Source of the DNA: Chromera velia
Taxonomy: Eukaryota; Sar; Chromeraceae
NCBI GenBank assembly: GCA_018398765.1
Contig: JAHBMJ010004043.1
Coordinates: forward strand, 21,676 to 85,675
Length of the DNA: 64,000 bases
Reading direction: 5' to 3'
This document shows positions 32,634 through 44,643 of this stretch, piece by piece. The notes beneath the pieces are model-generated. The model had not been told where the DNA came from. It ran no database searches and saw only the letters and a program-made list of their open reading frames with translations. Within the stretch, counting starts at the first letter, position 1; every line of letters starts with the position of its first letter. The translations under genes and the position numbers were made by a program.

Positions 32634-35312
32634 CTACGCCCCGTATTCTAATTCTAAGAGAAACCGATCGAAGGCGGCAGAGAGGTCGTTCATGTACGCA
32701 ACTCTCGCTTTCTCGTCGTACAGAAACGCGTGCCCGCCCTCTGCCGGCTTCAGCTCGGCCTCCTTGAAAAACTTCTTCCACCCCTCCATCAGCTCTTTCG
32801 TCACTCGTTTGTCGTCCTTCAGAAACCTGCGTGTGTGCGTGCGAAGATAACACGGTGCGACAACATCCACCAAAAGTAAGAAGAACCCAACATATTGCTT
32901 TCTGATGCACTCACGCACGCACGGGCGGACGAACACACGCACTGGCGCGCGCGCGCACACACACACACGGGGAGAGAGAGAGAGAGAGACTGACACACAG
33001 ACAGAAACACAAACACACTCGCTGACTGTGAAACGGGCAATGGATGGAACTCTGAACGCACGAAAAGAGAAAAGGACGGAAGAAACAACAGACAAGAGAG
33101 TTTAGAAAGGTGCCAGACACGAAGACGAAGACACCACAGAGGCCAAATGGAAAGGATGCAAACGGGGGGCGTGCAAGAGAGAGGAAGAGCAAAAAAGCAA
33201 ACGCACATATTTATATGATCGTGCATCATTCGACTACAAATATGAAGAGGGACTCCTGTGCACCAACCAACCAACCAACCAGAGATCTGCAGGGCAATCG
33301 AATTTCTCCCCTTCCTCCACAGGAGTCGCCTCGTATTCGTCGAACAGAAGGAAGTCCGCACGGAGCATCAGGTGATACGCAGCCCAGGTGTCTCCCTCAA
33401 AGACCTCCTTGTTGATGTCCCAACCTATGCACTCCTGCATCCAACAAACGGACAGATGCAAATGTACATACGCATACGTACCAGACCCCTGCGTGAAAGA
33501 AAGGGGAACATACTGGGATGCATACATATAAAAACTCTGACTCTCAGTGGCGTGTCCCCCCGCCCGGCACGAGAAGGCATGGGAGAGATCGATCGAAACA
33601 CCACCGGATTCTAGAGGGAGAGTACGGGTATGTAAACAAACTGATTCCATGCATTCGTTCATGAGTCGACAAAACAGATGACGCAGACTTTCACGACCAC
33701 GAGTCATTCAAAGGAAGCGGTCACGGTGGAGACAGAAAGAACATTTGGGAACTTGACTGACTGAACCACGAGACCCGACCTGTTTGAATTCCTCCTCTGT
33801 CAGGTCTCTGCTCTTCTTCCAGGGCTTTTTGTCCTCTGGTGTGTCTGGAGCCACCATACCGCTCATGAACACCCTAGTGGGCATCGGCAGTCCCTTTTTC
33901 TTGATGGCCTGGAGGGTCTCAAACAGGAGGTTGCACCCCATCGAGTGGGAGACCAGAAAGAAAGGGACCCCAGTGTCCGACAACTTGGGCGCGAGAAGCT
34001 GCAAAGAGGAAGGAGGGGGGGGAAGTGTGTAGTAAAAAGGAAGACAACGGAGGGCGCAGGCGGGAGAAAATGAAGATACGGGGCCGTACAAAGTGACAGG
34101 CGATGGACGAGAAAAAACAGAGGCAGAAGAGTCAGAGAACACAACAAATCAGAGTGTATTTCCTGATTGACTGGCTGATTGACTGGCGGCTTTCCATGTG
34201 AAGGTGATGATCGTCATTTCTTAAAAGGATGTCAGAGAGGGTTGGGGAGAGAGAGTAAGAAGAAGATTAACTTGAGTCTCTCCGTTTGTGACTGACGGTG
34301 ACAATTTTTTCTGCTGCCTCCTGAGGGGAGCCGACTGGCGGCTCTTTGAATCTGGTCGATCGACCTGCGTTCAGCCATGCCGTTTGTTTGGTTGTTTGCG
34401 GAGAAGAGAAGCAGAAGAAAGTTGAGGGCAGACGAGAGAAGGGACGGCGGGCCGATTTGTGTCAAATCGCAGAGAGAGAAAGGAAAAGCTTCAAAGCCTG
34501 AAAGACGACATGGCACCTGTGCAGAGAAGTTGACATGATGAGAAGATTCTCTTCCTGAGGTCGGAAAAACGTCCTCTTCCTTCGCTCTCAGCCCCCGTGT
34601 TTCTCTCAAATTGCCACGAAAGCGGTTTCGAAAATTCGGACGAAATGGACAGTGACGTGTCGATGGCTTCAAATTTTCTATCCTTTCTCATTCCCGCCCT
34701 CCACCACATTTTCCTATCCTGCTTTCCTAAAAGTTGGTCACCGAGACTATCGAGATGATCATAAATTAATCCACCACACACAAATGCAAAATTCCCATGA
34801 ATACAGACGACCACCCCTGACCTGGGAGTTGGCAGGCCAGGACTTCAGCGTCGTTCTCCTTCGCCCACTCCACGAGGGGGTTCGGGTACGGCCTCCGTGG
34901 GTTCCCCAGATTCGTCCAGATCTGCACACAGAACAGAAAGAAGGAAAGAAAGAACAGGACGGAAGTGGAGGCTGAAAGGACGCCTTCAAAATGCACAAAT
35001 GCAGACAAAGAGAGGAAAGGGGAAAAAAACCATTTTCTGTTTGGGGGGAGGGAGCGCTCTTGGAGACTGCACCCTGCCTATGTCTGTACCCGGTTCTGCG
35101 AAGACAATCCTCCCTTTCAGTTGAACAGGGAGCAGAGAGCCAAGGACGAATGAGAAGACACAGTGCACACTGGACGAGACTGCGGACTTTGCAGGAAACA
35201 GCTGACTGACTTTTTCTTCCCCCCCCGAATGATGAAAGCAGATGATGCGAATCCGGGGGTCTTCAGGTCTGGAGACCTTGGAGGGGAACCATTTGGTGAA
35301 TTCGTCCGCCAT
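32634..35312 (-). CDS. Type II thioesterase (alpha/beta hydrolase), 6 exons, 284 aa
   Basis: This is a TEII/TesA-family thioesterase, which hydrolyses acyl groups from the phosphopantetheine arm of polyketide, fatty-acid or peptide synthases. Exons in gene order are 35211-35312 (ATG at 35312), 34822-34921, 34517-34602, 33780-33998, 33280-33434 and 32634-32826 (TAG stop). All phases join and the total is 855 nt. The oxyanion-loop motif FHHSGG is near residues 27-32, a QLP motif is at 65-67, and the nucleophile Ser115 lies in VSHSMG. LRADFLLFDEYE comes before the C-terminal part, with Asp225/226 in FLKDDKRV and the catalytic His253 in EGGHAF. Length matches the family's 240-280 residues. No targeting peptide is evident, so it is probably cytosolic and acts with a large type I FAS or PKS encoded elsewhere. 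The triad looks complete, so I expect an active enzyme. Confidence 0.9.
32940..32995. repeat. (CG)n(CA)n(GA)n run in thioesterase intron
   Basis: TGGCGCGCGCGCGCACACAC and a following GA run, in the last intron. Alternating purine-pyrimidine, Z-DNA prone, the mirror type of the run at 30.1 kb. Confidence 0.85.
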
Positions 35313-36276
35313 TGTTTTGGCCTTCGCTTAGCTGGTTCAAAGTCAACAAATGGAAAACGAACGTTCTGTCATAAAGTGGATCTAGGCACACGGAGCGGAA
35401 TTTGAGCAGGGACCAGCTTTGAGCGTTTATTCTTTTCTTTGCTGTCTCCAAAGAACAACAGATACGGTCAACACTCTTGACCACCTTCTGGGGCGACCAA
35501 TCACAAGTATCGGCACATATCTAATTACACAGCATTTCCAATAACACCCTTCATACTTGATGTGCATGGAGCATCAAAGAGCTGCTGTAGAGCTGCTTGT
35601 CAGAGTGAGAGAGAGAGAAACACCGCCCAGACCTCAAGCTCCTGACGACGTCAGGGCTCGAGGAGATGCTGCCGACGTGCGGGCGCACGAAGCTGGAGCG
35701 GCGTCCCCGCGGGTCCAGAGAGTGACGGGGGCCCCCATGCACTCCAGCCAGATCGATCTTCCATGAACGCAAGCTAGGTTGGATAATGCAATACCCGCGT
35801 AGCTGCAATGATAGTGGCGGCGCATGTGTGCACATGGCGGCTCAATTGCGGCGGCGCCGCGCTAAAATTGTTCTCCGTGCGAGCAAATCTTGCGGGGCTA
35901 TTTCAAGTTCAAAAGTTCGAGAAAGAGCCCCCCAAGCGCCCATTGCGGGGCCCTGAAGCATGGCCCTTGAACAACTCCTTCGTTAATTGCCTTTGAATCG
36001 CGCGCACACAAAACAGGTCAGAAAATCCAACATAGAACAACTCCAGATTCGAGACCAGTCCAGTTCCTCCCACGGATCAGTGTGAGAGTTTCGCAGTGAA
36101 AGCACCATTCCGAATCTCTGTCTGAAAGGTCTTGTGCTGTGCAAACGTGCAGGAGTTCTAGCGGTGTGAAAGAAATTCTCTCTTCAACACGTGTTCGTTG
36201 GAGGTGAGCTTCCTTCGTTGCTTCAGATTCATATCCAAAGCAGTGCAGCGGCGTGCAGGTTGAATTGCGAAGTGCA
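35313..36276. promoter_or_regulatory. Divergent intergenic region between thioesterase and LNR gene
   Basis: The two genes start back to back, so both promoters should lie here. A GC-rich island at 35620-35760 contains CCTGACGACGTCAGG, with a CRE-like ACGTCA. No TATA box can be assigned with confidence. A short plus ORF inside the island (35557-35766) has no motif. Confidence 0.4.
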
Positions 36277-39200
36277 ATGCGACGGTGCCTGGCTGGAGCA
36301 GGCTGCCTTCTAGCAGCCCTGTCAACAGCTGGGGTTCTCGCGGATGGCGGTCCAGGTGAGTCGGTTCTCTATCCTCTGTTTGAATGTGTTGTTTACCTCG
36401 CTGTAAAACGCCTGACCTGACTTACTCCCCCCCGCTTTTTTGCAGTCGACCTCACGGTTTCCGCACTTTCCCACCTGGACCTGATAGGAAGAAAGGTTGT
36501 GCACAATCCAGTGGAAAGCGGGCGTCAGCTTCAGGACGTGCCCGTGACTTTTATCGGGGGGGTTGAATACAGGTGCGAAGATGTGCCAGATGTGAAAGAA
36601 CAAACCGGACAAACCTGCCCTGAGTTGAAGAGTCTCCTTCCCGGGGGTTGCTCCTTCGTCTTGGCCACAGCAGGCGTCGAGCTTCCAGATGAGCTTCCAG
36701 AAGACTCCACGCTGGTGGTCATTTGCCCCGACACCTGTGGAGCCTGTGAGGAGAGGTGCAATACCGGCTGTCCTCTTTGGTTTCAGGGCAACGGATTCTG
36801 TGACGAGGCCTGCAACACTGCTGGCTGCAATTTCGACAACAACGATTGCGAAGAGGATGAAGAGGAGGATTCGGGAGGGGCACAGGAGGAAGAGGACCCG
36901 GGGGCGTTTGAGGCCCCTGCCCCTGATGCCAGCAACACAGTACTGTACACAGACGATCCAAATTTCAACAGAACTCCTCCCCCACCCCCAACAACAACAA
37001 CCACACCTAGGCCCACAACCCCAGCCAGTTGTCCTGCAGGCTTCACCGGGGTCGGGGCAAGTTGTTATCGATGTGCAGACATTCCTGCGGTTCGTGAATT
37101 TGCCGGGCAGGACTGTCGAACCATCGTCGATCTGGTGGGATGCGACTACGTTCTCAGCACCGTAGGAGCCCAACTGCCCCCGGAAGTGCCCCCAGGAGCC
37201 CGTGTTCATCACGTCTGTCCCAGTTCCTGTGGCAGGTGTGAGCAGACATGCGCAGTCGGATGCCCGGACTGGTTCCTGGGGAATGGGTTCTGCGATGCGG
37301 GATGCAACGTGGAGAAGTGCAACTGGGACGCTGGAGACTGCGCAGGGGTGGTGCCGGGAAGTCCCACTGTGGCGCCGCCATCCAGTGGGGGTGGTGGAGG
37401 TGGGGGTTCGGGAGTGGAGTGTCCCTTCGGTCAGACTTTTGCTGCGGGTGAGTGCCGCAGATGCTCGGATCAGGCGGACGTGGAGGCCGCCTCTGGACAG
37501 TCGTGTGCCAACCTGAAAAACCTGGTAGGCTGCGACTTCAAACTTGCCGCAGCGGGCATGAGCCTCCCTGACGGTGTGCCTGCTGATGCCTCACTCGCAG
37601 CAGTGTGCCCGTCCTCGTGCGATCTCTGCAGTGAGAGCTGCAATCGGGGCTGTGCCGAATGGTTCAGGGGAAATGGGCACTGTGATGAAGCGTGCAACGT
37701 TCCTGCGTGCGGGTTTGACGGTGGGGACTGTGCAGGGCAGTCGAGCCCCACAAGCGCTCCTGCAACAACAACAACGACGAAGCCGAGAGTAGCAGGAGAC
37801 GGTTCCTCAGTGAACACGGAAATCTCCAAACCATCCATCTCGTTCTGCATGTCAGTCAAGGAGTCTCTTGTCTTCTCCTCTGTATTCTTGCGTCCTGAAC
37901 TCGTTACCAACAACAGCGCTCCGAAAGGTTGTGGTAAAACTTGGTGACGATGAAATATGACTTGGGCTGGAAAAGGGCAGGCATGCAGGCAGGCCCCGTT
38001 CTTCCTCTTCTCTTTTCTTCGACATACCGTGCGTCTATATGTGTGCATCTGTGTGTGTGATGTTTCTCCGTCCTTGTTTCTTTCTGCAGGGACAACGAAC
38101 AGGTGCAGGAACAGGGCTTCACCTGTCCCGCACTCAAACAGGTTGGCGCTTGCACATTTTCCGCTGAGCTTTTGCTTTCTCTTCAAGGGAGGTGAACTTT
38201 TTCGCTGCTCCCTCTATTCGTCCCGGTGTTCATCTGTTCCTGCAGACAGGCGGGGCTGCAAGAAGCTTTCGAACCTTTTCGTCTTTTCCTTTTCTTCTCT
38301 GGTGGCGGCTTTCATGCCCTCACTGCATTTCTTCTGCACGGCTTGTTAAGACCTCCTTTCCCCTTTCCTGTTCCCCTTCAGATTTCGGAGTCTCAACTGC
38401 CGGCCCAGGGGTGCGCCGCCACTCTGGGTGAACTCGCCGCGAAGACCCAGCAGCCCGTGGACGCCGAGTTCAAAGACGTGAAGATTGAGGACGCCTGCCC
38501 GAAGACGTGCAGGAAGTGCGACGACGAAGGGGGGAGATTCATCGGGTCCGTCAGTCAGTCAGGATGTTGGACTGTCTGTCTGATCACGTAACCATTTTTT
38601 GGTTTTCCTTCAGCAGAGGGAAGGAAGGGGAGCTGGGGATCGGAACTCTCGATCGTTTCTTTTTGTTCACTGATCTTTGCCTCTCAGTCGGGCTCTCTCC
38701 CTCTCTGTGTACGGGTCTTGCTGACAGAATTGAATTCCATGCAGAAAGGAAGCTTGGGACAGACGGATCCAGAGTCCTTCTTGGTTTCGCGTGGTTGGTT
38801 CTCAGCAGAAAAGTGACCAAATCAAATGACCAATTGATCGACTGAATGATATGATGCAGATGTGAAGACAACCAGCTGGTGCAGTCGTTTGGATTCTCCT
38901 GTCCTGTGCTGATGGGTGTGGCCCCCCTCTCGTGCGATTCCAAATTGGAAGACATCAGCGAGGACGATCTTCCTGCCATCATTCCGGAGGGCACACGAAT
39001 TCGTGACATCTGCTTTGACACATGCGGACTTTGTCAGGGTGAGTCCGTCAGTGTTCGCTGGTGCGCCTCTTTCCATTTTTTCCTTTTTCCAGTGGGGGTT
39101 CAACGGTGGCATTAACACACTGATGCTTCGCCCCCGTGCTGAGCATTTTGGCGTCAGGATGCGCTGGTCTTTCTTTCCCCATGCTACACAGAGAAGAGGA

Positions 39201-42200
39201 GAGGAGAGAAGAGAAGAGGACAGACCGTCGCGCTCTCTGTGATGTGACTGTCGATAAAGAAAGCTGGTCTGTAATCTGTTTTCCCTCTCTGCATTCCTGC
39301 CTGCAGCCCCGACATGCTTCGACGGATTCAAAAACGGGGACGAAGAGTGGATTGACTGTGGAGGCAGTTGCAGACCTTGCAGGTTGGTTGGTTGATTGGT
39401 TGGTTAATTGGTGGATTGGTTGGGCAGTCGTGTGAGAGTCTATCTTCGCCTTGTTTCTTCGTTTGTGTGAATCTCTCTCTCCGTGCGTGTTTCTATGTCG
39501 CTTTTTTCATATCGCTCCGCCTGAATGACGTCTATCTTCATTCTGCAACTTCGTTCGACTCCTCCTCGATCGATAGATCGATCTGATTTTTTTCTTTTCT
39601 TTTCTTCTTTTTGTGCTACCATCCGGCAGGAGCTGCACTGCGTCGTCTCTGAAGAGAATCGACAGAAACAAGTTTGAGGTGGAGGGACACGAAAACGGAC
39701 TTCTGCACACGGCATCTCGCACGGTCACGTGTGCGTCTGGGTACGTTCCCGGAGACCCGATTGACGACGCATTGAAGAAGGTGGAGGAGGAGAGGATCTT
39801 CTGTCTGGACGGAGAATTTAATCTGCCTGGTCTCCTCACATGTCAGGAAAGTCCGCTCGATGTCTTCGAAGGAGGGTTCTCCGTCTCTTCTTCCAAAATC
39901 GGAAACTGGGACTCAACATCTCTTCCTGCACTCCAAGTCAGTCAGCGTGGGGCACTTCAAACTGGTCGCTCAAGTTGGTGATTGGCTGATCAGCACTGAG
40001 GTCTCCAAGCGTCAAAATGTTCTTCCTGCCAGAGTTTGTGTTGTACTTTGAAGGCTTCCTTTTGGATCGTGCCAATCCCATAGCAGCCAGGAATGAGATA
40101 CGCCGACAGGCACATGCAGTAGTGAAAATTCGACTCCTCCCTTTCCTTCTCACCGCTGCAGATGAAATTATGTTTGCATTTCTTTGAACGTTTTTGTGCA
40201 CCAACCTGTGTTCCCTCCCTTGCAGATCGCTTTGACAGATGCCCTCGGGGTCGTGAGACCGGAAGAACTGAGGGTGAAGGAAGTCACGCTCCCTGTGGTC
40301 AAGATTGCCACCGGAGGGGGAGGTGGAGGGGGCGGAGGGGGGCCTGTGTGCGAGGACAACCCTCTTATTCGTCAGGCAGGGTACTCGTGTGGGGACATTT
40401 TGGTATTCGGACTTTCAATCTGTGAGCTTCCTCTCTTGACTGTCGCACAAACTCAAGGCGCCGCCCTTCCCTCAGGAATTCCCGACGGAACCCTCGTCAA
40501 GGAAGCATGCATGGCGACCTGTGGACAGTGCAGTCAGTCAGCCTGCATCGATATAACTTCTCGTCGTTTTTCCCATCGCCATTTTCTGTTCTCCAATCAG
40601 GTTCACAGCTTCCAGGATTCGACCATGCAGTGACTCTTCTGTTCATCCCCACTTTTCTTTTTTCACGACAGACAGTGGGGCCTTTTCCGGTAGCATTCCC
40701 CACCCAATCTCTTATCCCGTCTACCTTTTTTCCCTCTTCCCTACCTCACGGGTTCTCTCTTCTGCTCCTCCCAGCAATTTGTTGTCTCTCTGTGTGTATT
40801 GGATGTGCAGGGAGGCTCGAGGAGGAGATGCCGGTCATGCAGGGGGCTTCTCTGAGGGGGATGCAGGCACAGGTGGGTAGGGGGGTGCGTTGATAGTTTG
40901 ACTGACGGACCTTTTCAGTCTTTTCTCACTTGAAGTTTCAAGATCTTGACAAAACTAATTGGCATAAAAGATCGGAGTGTAAAAGAAAGCACGTCTTCAT
41001 TCACCTGATCCACGGCTCCATAAACAGCCACGACTTCATACAGTTTGAAAAAAGTAATCCGTTTTGATCGGAGAGGACCTTGGGAAGCGTCTGTGCTCAC
41101 CTCTTTCCTTCTGTTCGTTTTTCTTTCTCTCTGCAGGCCTCTGCGGCTGCCTCTGGAGAGCCCACACTCTCTCTGACTTACTGGATCTCGAAGGCCAACA
41201 GGCCGACGTTCGATGTGCCCCGCTCTGCCTCTGCAACCTTCGTGTCCTACCTTCGGTCTGCGCTGTCCTCAACTGATCTCTCGTTCCCAGACCTCAACGA
41301 TCCCTCGAGGAAGGTCTCTGCAACAGAGGCCTTCACCTCGGATGATGCCATCACGAGGGACAGAATCGAGTTCACGTCTGTCAGGGTCAGTTTGTGGTTT
41401 TGGTCTCCCGCTGATGCACTGTTGCTTTCTTTGTGGTTCCCGATCTTGCATCTGAAGAGATTTTTTTCCCGTTTTTTCGGCGAGTCTTTTTACTAAAAAC
41501 GCCCACTTCCACTTGAGAGTTTTCTTCTGCACGTTTTGCTTCCATCTCTTTCCTTTCCGTGCTCACGCCCTCCCCCCTCTGCCTGCTCATCTGCTCCTCT
41601 TCACAGGAACGGACTGTGGGCCGCAGTGAGTGGAATGCAGCATACTCGGAGGAGGACCGATTGAGCGGAGACTGGACCCTCGCGGCGAACGTCACTGCGC
41701 TTAGAGAGTTCTTCTCTCTTCCCGAGATCGAGGAGCCAGAAGAGTGCAGAGGGAGGAGTCCAAGGAGAACCGACTGTTGCGGGATGGCGGCAGAGGTGCG
41801 GTCTCTGCTGTCGGGAGAGTGCGGTCGGTGGATCTACGGAGGGCTGATGCAGCCAAACTACATCAACGCGTTCTGTTCTCGCACAGACGTCGCGGGGAGC
41901 GTCGGGGGCAGAAGCTGCAACGCTCAACTGCAGGCGACCATTTCCACGTCAGTAAAGAGAGGGATGGGGGAGAGAGAAGTAAGATCGAGTCTTCTGTGAG
42001 AGAGTCGCGCAAAGGGTCGGTGCTCTTCGGCACATCTTTTGTGAATCTTCGTCCAACTCGCTGTCTCTGTCTTCCATATTGGGTGATTGCAGGTACGACG
42101 GAAAGCCTGGAGCTGGTTGTCCCATGACGGCGCGTGTGCGTGCGCTGTCCGAGGGAATCTGCCAGCAGAGAGGGGGGAGCTACTGCTTGCTGGACCTGCA

Positions 42201-44612
42201 GTCAAATCTGGGAGAGTTCAGACAGGGCATCGACGGTCTGGTGGAGAAGAGCGCGGCGGAGTTGGACGGGATCTGTGCCATTGACTCTTGCTGGCGCTCC
42301 AACGTGCGGTATGTGGAGGCCGTTGCCGTGCTCTCGAACCGCCGTGCAGGGTACACTTCACCTGTTGACGGGTACTTCCTCCGTGGGGGTCACTTGAAGG
42401 AGTGGAGCGAGGCGTTGATTGATGCTGCGTGCGTCCAGGAGGGAGGGCGGTATTGCCAGGACATTTTCCGAGACATAGTGAAAGCTGAGCCTCTCAAAGA
42501 GGGGCTTCAGGGTCGTTCTTGTCCCTCTGCACAGATCTCTGCACCCCTCGGAAGACTGCGATGCTCGGCAGTGCCTCGATCTACTGGGGCGAACTTTGGG
42601 AATTCCCCTTACCATGTGGTGGCTGGGACGCTCCTCAAGGCACACGGACGGTCGGTCGGTCGGTTGGTCTTTCAAGCTACAGCCGTAGCAGCCGAGAAGT
42701 GCAAACCTCTCTCTCGCATCCTCTGCTTCTCCGTATCCCTCCGACTGTGTCAGTATCTGGGCTGTAAGATCCTCTCAAGGCTGCCAGCATCCCCTCCTTC
42801 CATGCAGGTACGGCTGCGTTCGCGAGCGCGGAGGCCATCAGTCGGCTGAGCCTCGGAGGTTCTGTGGCGATCTTCTCTTCCCCCCGGACTCTGGAAGTGA
42901 AAACGCCCAAAGGCGACTGCCCGCACCGGCGCCGGATCTTCCTAGGTGTCCCGACAGCTGCCCTCGGTGGTACCTTGCAGACGGAGAGTGTGACCCTGCG
43001 TGCTTCTCTGAAGAGTGCAATTGGGATGCCGGAGACTGCAAGGCGTCAGCGATGTACCCGAAATTCTTCAGCAAGGTCGACTCCCTCGTCAAGAGGAGCT
43101 GCACTCCCCAGTGGAACGCTCCTGAGCGCTACGAGTGCTCGACGGAGTGCTTCAACCAGTTCAACAACGCGCTGTACAACCACGGTTGCTGTGTTGCCGG
43201 GGCGTTGGAGACCATGGAAGAGCTCGAGAGTTCCGTTCGGCGTCTCGAAGGGTCGTCGAGGAACGACGATCTGATCGATTGGTCCATCGCGTTGGTTGAG
43301 AGGACCTGCAAGATTTCGATGGACCGCACGTGCTCGGATGGAGACAGTCGGAACCTATTGAAGATCGTGATGGGGATCGACAATCTGAACGCGGACCGAC
43401 TGGGGGACCAGCAGGAAGCAGGAGTGCGCGCAGAGGTTGCCCGCGCGGTCGCTGACCGTCTGGGTGTGATGCCTCACGATGTTGCCCGTTCATCGCCTGT
43501 GTCGGTTGACGGAGGCACCAAGGTGGTGGTGGATGTGGACACAGGAAATCAGGTGGTCAATTTCCTCGCACGCCAATCGGTTCGCAGGCTTCAAAGCGCA
43601 TCTCCATCGGTACGTCGGGCAGCAAACGAGTCAGGCAGATTGGAAAGAGCAGGCTGGAAGCGAGGGGGAAAAAAGAGAAACCAAAAAGACAGAGAAAAGA
43701 CTCTTCAGCCGTTTCATGTTTTGTTGGTGTAATTTTGTTTTCCGTTCTTGCTTTGACCTGTTTTTTTCTGTGAGACACCACAGCGGCTCCATGGGGTTTG
43801 ATTATTCTCCAAAAAGGAACGGCCGCTTCTTCGTGGACTAACGCAGAGGCACTTCTTCTTTGAAACAAAGACAGAGAGAGAGTGATTGGATTCTACATTC
43901 CACATTCCTCTATGCAACCATTTCCTCCCTCTTCCTTCCACTCTTTCTTCTGCAGGAGAACATGCAGGTCACCGCCCGCGCAGTGCAGAGACGGCTCGAC
44001 GACCGTCCCGATCTGACTGCTGAAACCTACCGTTTCATCCCCGAAGAACCCATCAGCACCTTCGCATCAGACACCGTCACGAGGAGTGTCTCCTCAGGGA
44101 CGGTCAACGCTGCCGACCCCACTCTGGCGAACCCCTTTGCAGATACATTCGGTTTGGGAGTCTATGCTCTGCAGGTCCAGGAAGAATCCTGCGACTCAAA
44201 TTACGGCATCGATCAGTCAATCTACACTGTCAGTGGGAGTGGATTTTCCGAGGGAAACACTCGCACGTTCTCCTGCAATCCCAATCAGGGGTATGTGACT
44301 ACCTCCAGTCTCCAGGCAGGCACGCTGACGTGCGGCTCGGGTGTGTGGCTTCGTTCGGGAGATGTCACGTGTGAGATGGCATGCAGAACCGATCAGATCC
44401 CAGAGTCCAACAACGACAGAGTCCAGTGGAGAGATCTGGGTGGCAACTCGCTGCCAGGAGAGTATAGAGCACCCGGTCATGTAGTAGAGTTCACCTGTTC
44501 AGACGGTTACTCAACCCCTGTGGGAGCCTCAGACGATGCAGGAAAGCAGAATAGCGAGTGCAGAGACCAAAACTGGAGTGGCGTGAATCTGAACTGTGAA
44601 GGTATGCCTCTA

Positions 44613-44643
<31 letters not shown>

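Noticed and set aside
35557-35835. ORFs in the GC-rich island upstream of the LNR gene
   Set aside because: Both strands are open because of base composition; no motif or splice support.
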